From Lautropia sp. (GTDB taxonomy: Bacteria > Pseudomonadota > Gammaproteobacteria > Burkholderiales > Burkholderiaceae_E): a stretch of 64,000 nt of DNA. The stretch is taken from contig JAUNAC010000001.1 of the NCBI GenBank assembly GCA_030527825.1, positions 1,079,464 through 1,143,463 on the forward strand. The letters run 5' to 3'. Shown piece after piece: positions 16,528 through 26,146 of this stretch (positions within the stretch are counted from its first letter, which is position 1; each line of letters starts with the position of its first letter). The notes under the pieces are model-generated. The model was given only the letters and a program-made list of their open reading frames with translations, made no database searches and was not told the origin of the DNA. The translations under genes and the position numbers were made by a program.

Positions 16528-16851
16528 GGCAACCGACATCCGCGTTTGACATCCCCGAGTCGCTTCATTTCCTGGGGACACTAGTTTGCTTCGTTTGAAG
16601 CTGCGGGTTCCACCTGCCGGGCGGCAGCTTCATTCAGGCTCGCCTTTTTTCCTGTCCCGGCATCGCCTGGATACACCCTGTATCCCTCACTTCCTGCACC
16701 GTTACCGGTTCAGGCCGGGTGGCTTTCCGGTTTTTTCCGAAACCGGCACGCCCCATCGTCCGGAGTCCTGTCCGGATGGTTAGCCGGAGGGTTGATGTTG
16801 CCACGCCTCTATGTGTGCGCCGTCAGACCCCCTTTAAGAGGAGTCATGCTC
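16528..16851 (+). promoter_or_regulatory. Long structured 5' leader of the proXWV operon
   Basis: No gene is supported here. One inverted repeat pairs 16597-16604 with 16624-16631 (8 bp, 19-base loop). A second pairs CCGGTTT (16727-16733) with AAACCGG (16740-16746), and an upstream CCGGTT (about 16715-16720) could compete for the same arm. A T-run lies in the second hairpin. The alternative pairings suggest attenuation, but I recognise no known riboswitch class. Confidence 0.4.
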
Positions 16852-17922
16852 ATGTCCCAATTCACTCCGTTGCATTCTGCTGCCGCGCTGCTGCCAGGCC
16901 GTACCCGTCCATTAGCCCTTTCCGGGCGGTGGTTGACTGTGGCCATGCTGGGTGCCGTTGCCATGCTCGGAACATCCGCCGCCCAGGCTGCCGATGCGCC
17001 GGCATGTGAAGTCAGCCATCCCATACGCTTTGGTGGTATGAACTGGGAATCGAATCTGGTGATGACGGAAATCGAACGCCGCATCATGGAAAAAGGCTAC
17101 GGCTGCGAAACAGATGTGCTGCCGACCGAGACCCTGCCGGCACTCGCGGCTCTGGGGCGTGGAGACCTTGATGTCAACAGCGAGGTTTGGCAGAACAGCA
17201 TTGCTGAACCTTGGGCCAAGGCGCAGGCCAGTGGCAAGGTCAAGGCGGTTGGAACCGCTTTCATGGGGGCGGAAGCCTGGTATATCCCGCGTTACGTGGC
17301 CGAACGCTTCCCGGATCTGAAGTCCATTGCGGACCTGCCGCGTCACAAGGATGATTTTGCCGACAATGAAGAGCCTGGCAAAGGCCGTTTCTATGGTTGT
17401 CCGGCAGGCTGGGGCTGTGAAGTGGTCACCACCCAGATCTTCAAGGCGGACAAGGCATTGGCGGCCGCGTTCAACCTGTTCTCTCCGGGAACGGGGGCGG
17501 CTCAGAAGGCGGCGTTGACCTCGGCCTACAAGCGTAAACGCAATGTGGTTTTTTACTATTGGTCACCCACACCGGTCGTTGGCTCGATGGATCTGGTCAA
17601 GCTGAAGTTTCCACCGTACGATGCGGCCAAACATAAATGCCTGACTGATTCCAACTGCACGAACCCCGAGGTGGTGGACTATCCAGAAAATCCGGTGCTG
17701 ACCGCAGTCAGCACCCGCTTTAGCACGCAGGCGCCCAAAGCGACCGAGTTCCTGTCCAAGGTATCGCTGCCAGTGAAGGTGGTCAACGACATGCTGGCTC
17801 ACATGGACAAGGAATCATTGGAAGCGCCCGACGTGGCGAACTGGTTCCTCAAAAACCATGCCGAGGTATGGACGAAATGGGTGCCGGCGGATGTGGCCGA
17901 GCGCGTAAAAGCGGGGCTTTGA
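16852..17922 (+). CDS. proX: Glycine betaine/proline-type ABC transporter substrate-binding protein ProX
   Basis: Periplasmic binding protein for quaternary-ammonium osmoprotectants, 356 residues with a signal sequence ending near TSAAQA. The mature part starts with HPIRFGGMNWESN and contains the disulfide-bearing GCPAGWGCE typical of ProX, plus VFYYWSPTP in the ligand-binding region. Start 16852 is chosen over 16846 and 16792 because agaggag (16837-16843) is 8 bases upstream. It is the first gene of a proX-proW-proV operon, an order reversed from the E. coli proVWX. Confidence 0.92.
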   Translation: MSQFTPLHSAAALLPGRTRPLALSGRWLTVAMLGAVAMLGTSAAQAADAPACEVSHPIRFGGMNWESNLVMTEIERRIMEKGYGCETDVLPTETLPALAALGRGDLDVNSEVWQNSIAEPWAKAQASGKVKAVGTAFMGAEAWYIPRYVAERFPDLKSIADLPRHKDDFADNEEPGKGRFYGCPAGWGCEVVTTQIFKADKALAAAFNLFSPGTGAAQKAALTSAYKRKRNVVFYYWSPTPVVGSMDLVKLKFPPYDAAKHKCLTDSNCTNPEVVDYPENPVLTAVSTRFSTQAPKATEFLSKVSLPVKVVNDMLAHMDKESLEAPDVANWFLKNHAEVWTKWVPADVAERVKAGL

Positions 17923-17923
17923 G

Positions 17924-18778
17924 ATGTTTCCTACTCTCTTTGATCCAGCCCAGTTGCGACAGGGTATCGACCATTTTGTCGATGCCATTGTTACCCGTTA
18001 TGGTGATTCGCTGGCGGCGCTGTCCGACCATTTCGAGCGCTGGCTGGGCTGGTTCGAGAAGTTGCTCCGTACCTCTCCATGGTGGTCGGTGGTTCTGGCC
18101 GTGGTTGTCATCGCCTGGCTCCTGACCCGCCGCATTGGCCTGTCGGTTCTGATGGGTGGGCTGTTGTGCATCATCGGTCTGCTGGGCCTGTGGGATGCTG
18201 GCATGCAGACGCTGGCCCTGATGCTGATGGCCACTTTCCTGTCGGTTGTGATCGGCATCCCCATCGGCATTCTGATGGGGCGGGTGAACTGGGTGAGGGC
18301 GATTCTTCATCCGCTGCTGGATGTGATGCAGACCATGCCCAGTTTCGTTTACCTGATCCCGGTTGTGATGCTGTTCGGACTGGGCAAGACGCCTGCGCTG
18401 ATTGCTACCATCATCTACGCCGTGGCGCCGCTGATCCGGCTGACGGATCTGGGTATCCGTCTGGTTGATACGGAGGTGCTGGAGGCGTCTCGCGCCTATG
18501 GTGCCAACACCTGGCAGCAGCTGTTCGGGGTGCAGATTCCGCTGGCCTTGCCGAACATCATGGCTGGTATCAACCAGACCACGATGATGGCGCTGGCAAT
18601 GGTGGTTATTGCTTCCATGATTGGTGCTACCGGGCTGGGACACGAAGTTCTGCTGGGCATCAACCGGCTGGAGGTTGGACGTGGTCTGATGGCGGGGGTC
18701 TCGATCGTGGTTCTTGCCATTCTCTTTGACCGTATAACCCAGGCCTATGGGTTGCGGCAACGCCGGGGAGGGCAATGA
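17924..18778 (+). CDS. proW: Glycine betaine/proline-type ABC transporter permease ProW
   Basis: Inner-membrane permease of 284 residues. A hydrophilic amphipathic head of about 45 residues is followed by roughly six membrane helices and the BPD_transp motif EASRAYGANTWQQLFGVQIP, which contacts the ATPase. It begins 1 base after the proX stop and its own stop overlaps the proV start by 4 bases (ATGA). It is shorter than E. coli ProW (354 aa), mainly at the N-terminus. Confidence 0.93.
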   Translation: MFPTLFDPAQLRQGIDHFVDAIVTRYGDSLAALSDHFERWLGWFEKLLRTSPWWSVVLAVVVIAWLLTRRIGLSVLMGGLLCIIGLLGLWDAGMQTLALMLMATFLSVVIGIPIGILMGRVNWVRAILHPLLDVMQTMPSFVYLIPVVMLFGLGKTPALIATIIYAVAPLIRLTDLGIRLVDTEVLEASRAYGANTWQQLFGVQIPLALPNIMAGINQTTMMALAMVVIASMIGATGLGHEVLLGINRLEVGRGLMAGVSIVVLAILFDRITQAYGLRQRRGGQ

Positions 18779-20118
18779 TGAGCAAGATTGAAGTCCGCCA
18801 TATCTACAAGATCTTTGGCCCCCATCCGGAGCGGTGGCTGAAGCAGGCGCAACAGGGCATCAGCAAGGAAGAGCTGCTGGCCCAGGGGGGGCATACCCTG
18901 GGGCTGCGCGACATCTCGCTCTCCATTGATGAAGGTAGTATCTACGTCATCATGGGCCTGTCTGGGTCGGGCAAGTCAACACTGATCCGGCATTTCAACC
19001 GCCTGATTGAGCCTACGTCGGGTGAGATTTTTGTGGATGGCCAGAATGTGGTGGAACTGGGCAAGCGTGATCTGGCCCGGTTCCGCCAGCAGAAGATGAG
19101 CATGGTCTTCCAGCGCTTTGGCCTGTTCCCCCACCGCACGGTGCTGGATAACGCTGCCTATGGTCTGTCAGTGCAGAAGGTTCCGCGCGAGCAGCGTGAG
19201 GAAAAGGCGCGCTACTGGCTGGATCAGGTGGGGCTGAGTGGCTTCGAGAACCAGTTCCCTCACCAGCTCTCCGGTGGGATGCAGCAGCGGGTGGGGCTGG
19301 CGCGTGCGCTGGCCACGGATGCCGAGATCCTGTTGATGGATGAGGCGTTTTCTGCGCTTGATCCGCTGATCCGTCGGGAGATGCAGGATCATCTGCTGAA
19401 ACTTCAGGCCAAGCTGAACAAAACGATCGTATTCATCACGCACGATCTGGATGAAGCACTGCGTCTGGGTAACCGGATAGCTATCCTGAAAGATGGCGAA
19501 CTGATTCAGGAAGGTGAGCCGGAAGACATTCTGCTGGCGCCGGCCACCGAATACGTCCAGTCGTTCCTCCAGGACGTGAACCGCAGCAAGGTGCTCAATG
19601 CGGGTCACGCGCTGCAGGAAGGCGCCCGGCTGACGCTGACCATGCGTACCCGGCCGCATCACGCGCTGGCATTGCTGCAGGCTCGCCAGTATGACTATGC
19701 GCCTGTGCTGGATGGAAAACGTCTGGGTGGCGTGTTGACGGTCGGCCGGATCATCGATGCCCTTAAAGAAGGGGCTCGCGACATTTCCGAGTATGTGGAG
19801 GATATGGCTTCTGTTCCATCCACCGCAGGGCTGGACATGGTGCTGGGGCACCTGCTCAAGAGCGACCAGCCGCTGGCCGTGACGGGCGAGCACGATGAAT
19901 TTGTCGGTATGCTGTCGCGCAGCAAGGTGCTCAGTCTGGTTAGTAACGAAACCCCCGACCTGGTGCCCGAGAACGCAGCCAATGCTGCTGTGGTGGAGGA
20001 CGGCGGGAACCATGCGGCCAGTCGTGCCCAGGACGCTGCCACGACGCCGGCCGTCGAGGCAGCAGACCAGCCTGTGGCCGTGGCCGAAGCGGAGACCTCG
20101 GGCAGCAGCGGACACTAG
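18775..20118 (+). CDS. proV: Glycine betaine/proline-type ABC transporter ATP-binding protein ProV
   Basis: ATPase of 447 residues. Walker [10 protein letters not shown] (about residues 61-69), signature LSGGMQQR, Walker [14 protein letters not shown] and the H-loop [11 protein letters not shown] are present. Two CBS domains follow (about residues 275-395); in homologues they sense ionic strength and gate the transporter. The last ~50 residues are Ala/Glu-rich and probably disordered. ATGATG at the start offers two start codons. The stop overlaps the convergent folK stop by 4 bases. Confidence 0.94.
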   Translation: MMSKIEVRHIYKIFGPHPERWLKQAQQGISKEELLAQGGHTLGLRDISLSIDEGSIYVIMGLSGSGKSTLIRHFNRLIEPTSGEIFVDGQNVVELGKRDLARFRQQKMSMVFQRFGLFPHRTVLDNAAYGLSVQKVPREQREEKARYWLDQVGLSGFENQFPHQLSGGMQQRVGLARALATDAEILLMDEAFSALDPLIRREMQDHLLKLQAKLNKTIVFITHDLDEALRLGNRIAILKDGELIQEGEPEDILLAPATEYVQSFLQDVNRSKVLNAGHALQEGARLTLTMRTRPHHALALLQARQYDYAPVLDGKRLGGVLTVGRIIDALKEGARDISEYVEDMASVPSTAGLDMVLGHLLKSDQPLAVTGEHDEFVGMLSRSKVLSLVSNETPDLVPENAANAAVVEDGGNHAASRAQDAATTPAVEAADQPVAVAEAETSGSSGH

Positions 20119-20675
20119 GGTGTCTTTTCATCGGGACGCCGGCGCATCGGCTGGCAGTCCTGATGATGTTCGCTGGTCAGCAAACGGTCGAGCAATCCCT
20201 GCACGCTGCCCTGCCCAGGGATATCCAGCGCCGGATCCAGGTCGGCCAGAGGCATCAGGACAAACAGGCGTTGATGCAGACGGGGATGGGGCAGTATCAG
20301 GTCGGCATCGGTGTGGATTTCGCCAGACATGGCCAGCAGATCCAGGTCCAGCGTCCGGGGGGCATTCCGGAAAGGGCGTTTGCGCCCAAATGCCTGTTCG
20401 ATGGTCTGGAGCTGCAGCAGGAGCGCCCGCGCCTGCAGCGCAGTCTGCACGCGTACCACCTGATTGACAAACGCCGGGCCATCCGCGTCGACCGGGGAGC
20501 TTTCATACAGGCGGGAAACACCCGACAGGCGGGTGTGGGGCAATGCCTCAATACGAGCCCGGGCGGCCGAGAGCGTCTCCCGCGGGCCACCTGCGTGACT
20601 GGGCAGGTTGGCTCCCAACCCAATCCATGCAGCACGCCATGGTCGGGAGGCTGCGTCAGGAAGATGATGGGTCAC
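20115..20675 (-). CDS. folK: HPPK: 2-amino-4-hydroxy-6-hydroxymethyldihydropteridine pyrophosphokinase
   Basis: Folate-pathway enzyme transferring pyrophosphate from ATP to 6-hydroxymethyl-7,8-dihydropterin, 186 residues. The N-terminal AWIGLGANL and the signature RNAPRTLDLDLL (which supplies the Mg-binding Asp pair) are clear. Its ATG overlaps the pcnB stop (ATGA), so translation is coupled. It is the last gene of a HAD-pcnB-folK operon. Confidence 0.95.
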   Translation of the reverse strand: MTHHLPDAASRPWRAAWIGLGANLPSHAGGPRETLSAARARIEALPHTRLSGVSRLYESSPVDADGPAFVNQVVRVQTALQARALLLQLQTIEQAFGRKRPFRNAPRTLDLDLLAMSGEIHTDADLILPHPRLHQRLFVLMPLADLDPALDIPGQGSVQGLLDRLLTSEHHQDCQPMRRRPDEKTP

Positions 20676-22141
20676 GCGGATGGCCTGTCCGGTAAGTCGA
20701 CCAGGGCCGGAGGCTGGCCATCTTCCCGGGACGTTGCGCTGGCGCCGGTTTTACGCCGGCGGCGGCGTTTGCGCGACGCTTGCCGGCCAGACTTGCTGTC
20801 GTTCTGACTTTCCTGAACCAGGCGCTCCCGTTCAGGCGTGTCTGCAGCAATGAATGCGGTCCACCAGTCACCGAGTGGCTGGGCGATTTCCAGGGCAGCG
20901 CAACGCAGCAGCAGAAAGTCATAGCCGGCCCGGAAGCGCAGTTGCGTCACGAGCGTGAAGGACTGGCGCCCCCGTTTCTCCAGCCGGGGCTGCATCATCC
21001 ATATTTCGCGCATGTCCGCCTGGTAGCGGCGATGGAGCGCCAGCGTGCTGCCTTGCTCATCGAGAACGGCCGAAATGGCTGTGTCGAGGGCGGGGATCAG
21101 ATGCTCACCTTGTGCGTGAAGCTGCTGCCACCGGGTCCTGACCTGGGGCCAGAGCAGCGACGCAAAGAGAAAGCTGGGCGAAACGGACTTGCCTTGCTGG
21201 ACGCGTACATCAGTGCGATTGAGCGCCTCGGTGATGAACGCCTGGTCCGATTCGAACAGGCTATCCAGTACGGGCAGGATGCCATGGTGCAGTCCTTCGT
21301 GGCGCAGTCGCTGCATGCAGGCCAGACCATGACCGCTTTCGAGCAGTTTCATGATCTCGTCGAATACGCGTGCGGGAGGAACGTTGTCCAGCAGCGGTGC
21401 CAGTGCCCGAATGGGGGCCAGGGTGGGGGGATCGACTTTGAAGCCGAGCTTGGCGGCAAAGCGGACCGTCCGCAACATCCGGACGGGATCTTCCCGATAA
21501 CGGGTGGCGGGATCTCCAATCATGCGCAGCACCCGGGCGGACAGGTCATTCAAGCCGCCCTGGGGGTCGATCAGTATCTCGGCCACCGGATCATAGTACA
21601 GGGCATTGACAGTGAAATCCCGCCGGCTGGCATCTTCTTCCCGGGTACCGAAGACATTGTCATTGAGCATCCGGCCGTGGGCATCGGTCTGCCCGTTGGT
21701 CTGCGCTGCACGGAAGGTGGTGACTTCGATGGTTTCACGACCGAACATGACGTGTACGATCCGAAAGCGCCGGCCGATCAGCCTGGCCCGTCGAAACAGA
21801 CCCTGGACGATTTCTGGTGAAGCATCGGTGGCGACGTCGAAATCCTTGGGAGTCAGGCCCAGTAGCAGGTCACGTACGCCGCCGCCCACGATATAGGCAC
21901 TATATCCGGTCTGCTGCAACGTTTCACAGGTGCGCAGCGCGGCACTGGAGACCTGCTGCCTGGACAGCCCCAGGGAGGCAGCCGGCGTAGGCTGCGGGAG
22001 CGTGTCGGCCGCGCGCCTTGCGCGCGTGCCATGGCGGGATCTTGCAGGTGATGTGTGGGGGACGGTCTGCCGGGCGACGGCCGGAGGGGCGTCGGCATCA
22101 GCCCTGCGGCCGGCTATCCATTTGAAGAGTCGGTTGAACAC
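20672..22141 (-). CDS. pcnB: Poly(A) polymerase I
   Basis: Adds 3' poly(A) tails that promote RNA decay, 489 residues. The nucleotidyltransferase motif is complete: GGGVRDLLLG (about residues 87-96) then PKDFDVATDA with the catalytic Asp pair. The RNA-binding middle and a C-terminal basic tail (KRRRRRK) follow. The family also contains CCA-adding enzymes; the basic tail and the pcnB-folK context favour poly(A) polymerase. It starts 5 bases after the HAD gene. Confidence 0.93.
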   Translation of the reverse strand: MFNRLFKWIAGRRADADAPPAVARQTVPHTSPARSRHGTRARRAADTLPQPTPAASLGLSRQQVSSAALRTCETLQQTGYSAYIVGGGVRDLLLGLTPKDFDVATDASPEIVQGLFRRARLIGRRFRIVHVMFGRETIEVTTFRAAQTNGQTDAHGRMLNDNVFGTREEDASRRDFTVNALYYDPVAEILIDPQGGLNDLSARVLRMIGDPATRYREDPVRMLRTVRFAAKLGFKVDPPTLAPIRALAPLLDNVPPARVFDEIMKLLESGHGLACMQRLRHEGLHHGILPVLDSLFESDQAFITEALNRTDVRVQQGKSVSPSFLFASLLWPQVRTRWQQLHAQGEHLIPALDTAISAVLDEQGSTLALHRRYQADMREIWMMQPRLEKRGRQSFTLVTQLRFRAGYDFLLLRCAALEIAQPLGDWWTAFIAADTPERERLVQESQNDSKSGRQASRKRRRRRKTGASATSREDGQPPALVDLPDRPSA

Positions 22142-22146
22142 GATAC

Positions 22147-22824
22147 CTAGACAGCGGGAAACAGGTCAATGACACGCCAGCCGCGTTCGGTAGCTGTCTG
22201 ACGCAGGACGGGGTCAGGGTTGGTAGCGACCGGGTGCGTAGCCAGCTCCAGCATCGGCAGATCGTTGCGGGAGTCGGAGTACGCCCAGATCTCGTCGAAA
22301 TCGTTCCGCATCAGCCCCATGTCCGCGAGCCACTGGTCGATGCGGCGCAGTTTGCCGGCCTGGAAGGTGATGATGCCCTGGGGATTGCCGGTATAGCGGC
22401 CGTTGCGCATTTCGCCTTCGGCGCCCAGCAGGTGTTCGACCTGGAACAGGGCTGCGATCGGACCCGCCACAAAGGTGTTGGTGGCCGTGACGATGGCGCA
22501 CAGATCACCCTGGGCCCGATGGTGCTCAACCAGTGCCTGGGCCTGCGGGCGGATCTGCGGTTTGATAACCGTATCCAGATACTCCTGCCGCCAGCCCTCG
22601 ATTTCCTCGGCCGGGCGGTTGGCAATGATGGACAGGGCGAAACGCAGGTGTGCCTGAGGGTCAAGCACGCCCTGTTTATACTGTTCGTAGAAAGCGTCAG
22701 CGCTCGCCTGGTAGCTGGCTGAATCCGCGATACGGCCCGTGCGACACAGGAACTGGCCCCATCCGTGGTCGGAGTCGATGGGCAGCAGTGTATGGTCAAG
22801 ATCGAACAGGGCAAGTCTTTTCAT
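22147..22824 (-). CDS. HAD-IB family phosphatase, SerB-like
   Basis: Cytoplasmic phosphatase of 225 residues. Motif I FDLDHTLL (nucleophile Asp at about residue 8), motif II Thr in VTATN and motif III YSDSRNDLPML are present, with a helical cap inserted after motif I as in HAD subclass IB. Related proteins act on phosphoserine or histidinol phosphate, but this branch next to pcnB has no assigned substrate that I know. It is the first gene of the HAD-pcnB-folK operon. Confidence 0.88.
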   Translation of the reverse strand: MKRLALFDLDHTLLPIDSDHGWGQFLCRTGRIADSASYQASADAFYEQYKQGVLDPQAHLRFALSIIANRPAEEIEGWRQEYLDTVIKPQIRPQAQALVEHHRAQGDLCAIVTATNTFVAGPIAALFQVEHLLGAEGEMRNGRYTGNPQGIITFQAGKLRRIDQWLADMGLMRNDFDEIWAYSDSRNDLPMLELATHPVATNPDPVLRQTATERGWRVIDLFPAV

Positions 22825-22987
22825 GATCCGGAGATTCTATCTCGCAAGAACATATTCCGGGCCCGGCAATGGTGCCCATCCGAATCGGGCACGGGAAATG
22901 AGGTGGGCGGAGTATTTTGCACTGGTTACAAAGCCCTGGAGGATTGACGACAACGTACGGGATTATTTACCTGGATAGTGTGGCATC

Positions 22988-23016
22988 TTGACACGAATTT
23001 CGGTCATGAATGTCAT
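22988..23016 (+). promoter_or_regulatory. Candidate sigma-70 promoter for the second importer
   Basis: A consensus -35 TTGACA (22988-22993) is followed after 17 bases by TGTCAT (4 of 6 matches to TATAAT). The region is AT-rich for this genome and lies about 45 bases before the binding-protein start. Confidence 0.45.
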
Positions 23017-23062
23017 GATTGATGGGCAACAGTAGTTGAGAAGATCCAAACTGGGGAAAAGC

Positions 23063-24175
23063 ATGAAAAAAATCGTAGTCGCGGCCGTCTTGGCCCTGCT
23101 GCCACTGGCCCTGTCGGCTCAGGCGGAAACGATAGTGACCGATGTCAAGGGCCGTCAGGTGACGGTGCCGTCTGTGCCCAAGCGGGTGGTTCTGGGATTC
23201 TATTATGAGGACTACCTGGCTGTTGTCGGCCCGGGGGCGATGGACAGGGTGGTCGGGCTCTCCTTGGCCACCTGGAAGGACTGGCGACCCGCACAATATG
23301 CGGCCTACGAAAAGGCGTTGCCGCGGCTGGCCCACCTGACGGACGTGGGTACAACGGACGACAATACTTTTTCGGTGGAAAAGGTGATTGCCGCAAAACC
23401 CGACCTGCTGATCCTGGCTGCCTGGAACTATGACGCACTGGGTGAGGGAGTCAAGCAGATTGAGGCTGCCGGTATCCCGGTGCTGACCCTGGACTACAAC
23501 GCCCAGACCATTGAGAAGCACGTGGCCTCTACCCTGGCCCTGGGCAAGATCATGGGGCAGGAGAAACGTGCCCAGGCACTGGCCGACAACTATCGGAAGG
23601 CGTTTGCCGATATTGACGCCCGGATCCGCCGGGCCGGGCCGACCGACAAGAAAGTCTATGTCGAGCTGGCGCAGAAAGGCCCGGCTGATGTCGGCAACTC
23701 CTATGGTGACAGCATGTGGGGCGCCCTCATTACCCAGCTGGGGGGGCACAACATTGCCCAGGGCAAGATTGGCAACTGGGGGCCGCTCAGCCCGGAATAC
23801 GTACTGGCGCAGAAACCGGATCTGATCTTCCTGTCCGGTTCGGAGTGGCTGAATCGCCCTCAGGCAGTTACGATGGGGTTCGGTGCATCGCCGGCAGTTG
23901 CCCGCACCCGCATGGGCGCCTACCTGAAGCGGCCAGGGTGGGCCGGGCTGCCCGCTGTCCGGAATCAGGCAGTACACGGGATCTACGCAGGCGGCGCGCG
24001 CACGCTGTCGGACTACGTCTATGCCCAGTATTTTGCCAAGCAGCTGTATCCGGCTGCTTTCCGGGATGTCGACCCCCAGCAGAACCTTCGGGATTTCTAT
24101 GAAAAATGGCTCCCGGTGAAGGCCGAAGGGTCTTTCATGCTGCCCTATGCGACAGACAAGGCTGTTCATCAGTGA
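23063..24175 (+). CDS. Periplasmic metal-chelate binding protein, FecB/BtuF-like (system 2)
   Basis: Binding subunit of 370 residues with a signal peptide MKKIVVAAVLALLPLALSA-QA. It is a diverged paralogue of the protein at 8165-9283, sharing VLGFYYEDYLAV, the VEKV..KPDLLIL strand, the LKRPGWAGLPAV..VHGIY segment and the FYEKWLPV end. Start 23063 is the ATG closest to the signal peptide, behind a ggggaaaag stretch. The ligand is unknown; the family carries ferric siderophores, haem or cobalamin. Confidence 0.9.
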   Translation: MKKIVVAAVLALLPLALSAQAETIVTDVKGRQVTVPSVPKRVVLGFYYEDYLAVVGPGAMDRVVGLSLATWKDWRPAQYAAYEKALPRLAHLTDVGTTDDNTFSVEKVIAAKPDLLILAAWNYDALGEGVKQIEAAGIPVLTLDYNAQTIEKHVASTLALGKIMGQEKRAQALADNYRKAFADIDARIRRAGPTDKKVYVELAQKGPADVGNSYGDSMWGALITQLGGHNIAQGKIGNWGPLSPEYVLAQKPDLIFLSGSEWLNRPQAVTMGFGASPAVARTRMGAYLKRPGWAGLPAVRNQAVHGIYAGGARTLSDYVYAQYFAKQLYPAAFRDVDPQQNLRDFYEKWLPVKAEGSFMLPYATDKAVHQ

Positions 24176-24229
24176 ACGCGGCAGTCCGGATTTCCCCTGC
24201 AGGTCTCTGCGATGCTGACGAGGTGCCAT

Positions 24230-25285
24230 ATGCGGCAGACCGTCGCGCCGCCTGAGCGCCACGAACGTTACCGGCAGATGGCCGCACGCCGGCTCCTGCT
24301 GATGATGGTGGCCTGCGTCGTGCTGGTGGTGCTGATGCTGATGGATCTGACCACCGGGCCTTCAGGCATGCCTTTTGCTGATGTCTGGCGCGGACTGCTG
24401 GCGGGGCCGAATGGTGCCGAGCTCGATGTGGCGGCCATTCTGTGGCAGTTGCGCATGCCGCAGACCCTGATGGGCGCATTAGTTGGCGCTTCGCTGGGAT
24501 TGGCCGGGCTGCAGATGCAGACGATCCTGGGCAATCCGCTGGCCAGTCCCTTTACACTAGGCTTTTCTGCAGCGGCAGGATTCGGGGCAGCCCTGGCCAT
24601 CATGTTTGGCGGCCTGGTGCCCTTGCCTGGTTACGTGGTGGTACCGGTGTGCGCATTTGGCATGACCATGGTGGCCTGCGGGCTGGTCTACCTCATCGCC
24701 CGATTGCGTAGTGCCAGTCCGGAGATTCTGGTGCTGGGGGGGATCGCCGTTTTGTTTTTCTTTCAGTCGGTCCAATCCCTGCTGCAGTTTCTGGCCTCGC
24801 CCGAAGTGTTGCAGCAGATCGTTTTCTGGTTGTTTGGCAGTCTGCTCAAGTCCACCTGGACCAGCGTAACCGTCTGTACCGGGGTGATACTGGTGTGCCT
24901 GCCGTTTATTTTGCGGGATGCCTGGGCACTGACCACGCTTCGTCTGGGCGATGCCAATGCACGCAGCCTGGGTCTGGCGGTCGACCGCATTCGCCGCCGG
25001 ACATTCATACTGGTGGCGCTGCTCACGGCCGCTGCCGTTTCCTTTGTGGGCACCATTGGATTTATTGGATTGATCGCTCCGCATGCGGCACGCGTGGTGG
25101 TGGGTGAAGACCATCGCTATGCGTTGCCGCTGGCTGCCATCGTGGGAGCCATCATTCTGGTCGGGGCGTCCGTTTTTGGCAAATTCATTTCCCCTGCGGC
25201 GGTCATTCCGGTGGGTATCATTACAGCGGTGGCCGGCGTGCCGATCCTGTTTGTCATCATTGCCCGACAGGGCAGTAAGGGGTAA
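24230..25285 (+). CDS. FecCD-family ABC transporter permease (system 2)
   Basis: Permease of 351 residues with about ten transmembrane helices. The motifs LGLAGLQMQTILGNPLASP and FVGTIGFIGLIAPHAAR match the system 1 permease closely. Start 24230 is supported by gacgagg 6 bases upstream; an ATG at 24212 is also in frame. It lies 54 bases after the binding protein and 11 bases before the ATPase gene. Confidence 0.92.
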   Translation: MRQTVAPPERHERYRQMAARRLLLMMVACVVLVVLMLMDLTTGPSGMPFADVWRGLLAGPNGAELDVAAILWQLRMPQTLMGALVGASLGLAGLQMQTILGNPLASPFTLGFSAAAGFGAALAIMFGGLVPLPGYVVVPVCAFGMTMVACGLVYLIARLRSASPEILVLGGIAVLFFFQSVQSLLQFLASPEVLQQIVFWLFGSLLKSTWTSVTVCTGVILVCLPFILRDAWALTTLRLGDANARSLGLAVDRIRRRTFILVALLTAAAVSFVGTIGFIGLIAPHAARVVVGEDHRYALPLAAIVGAIILVGASVFGKFISPAAVIPVGIITAVAGVPILFVIIARQGSKG

Positions 25286-25296
25286 GGGCACGAGCC

Positions 25297-26052
25297 ATGA
25301 GTCTTGATCTGCAGTCAGTCAGTGTCGTGCGGGGCAAGGGGGTCATCCTGAATCAGATCTCCGCCCGGTTGGCGCCAGGCCAGATCGTCGGGTTGGTCGG
25401 CCCGAATGGCACGGGCAAGTCTACGCTGGTCAACGCCATTGCCACACTTTGTCCGTTTTCGGGTCAGATATGCTGGAAGGGCGAGCCTGTCAGACTGGCC
25501 GAGATCGGCTATATGCCCCAGCAGTGTCAGGTGCGCAGCGCCATCAGCGTGACAGAGGCAGTTTTATTGGGGCGCCATGAAGGACTGGGCTGGCGGGTCA
25601 GCGGCGCTTTGCTTGATAGCGCTCTGGCATTGCTGGATTCGTTCGGCATCGGCCATTTGCATGATCGTGGCATGCACACCCTGTCGGGCGGTCAGCAGCA
25701 ACTGGTGCTGCTGGCGCAGCGTTTGCTGCGTCAGCCGGATCTTTTGTTGCTGGATGAGGCAACCAGTGCACTGGATGTGCGCCATCAGATGCAGGTGTTC
25801 GAGCGGTTGCGCCAATATGTCACGCGAACCGGTGCGCTGGTGGTAGTCGCTATCCATGACTTGAATCTTGCAGCCCGCCATGCCGATACGCTGATGTTGC
25901 TTCATGGCGGGCGTATCGCGGGCCTGGGGCGTTTTGAGGATGTCATGTGCGAGGATGCGCTTCGGACTGTCTACGGGATTGAAGCGGAGCTGCTGACGGC
26001 ACGCTGCGGCCAGTCTGTTGTACTGCCATTGCGTGCCATCACGAACTGCTAA
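25297..26052 (+). CDS. FecE-type ABC transporter ATP-binding protein (system 2)
   Basis: ATPase of 251 residues with Walker A GPNGTGKST, signature LSGGQQQ, Walker B LLLLDEATSALD and H-loop AIHDLNLAARHAD. It closes the three-gene importer operon. It differs from the system 1 ATPase in length (251 against 278), mainly at the C-terminus. The next gene (hda) is convergent. Confidence 0.92.
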   Translation: MSLDLQSVSVVRGKGVILNQISARLAPGQIVGLVGPNGTGKSTLVNAIATLCPFSGQICWKGEPVRLAEIGYMPQQCQVRSAISVTEAVLLGRHEGLGWRVSGALLDSALALLDSFGIGHLHDRGMHTLSGGQQQLVLLAQRLLRQPDLLLLDEATSALDVRHQMQVFERLRQYVTRTGALVVVAIHDLNLAARHADTLMLLHGGRIAGLGRFEDVMCEDALRTVYGIEAELLTARCGQSVVLPLRAITNC

Positions 26053-26146
26053 GTCGCGCAAATGTTTCGCCTGGAGATCGGTGTCGGTCCTCTCACGGGT
26101 GGCTGATGTCTGAGTTTTCGGCAGGGTCGGGAAATATGGGCGATCT

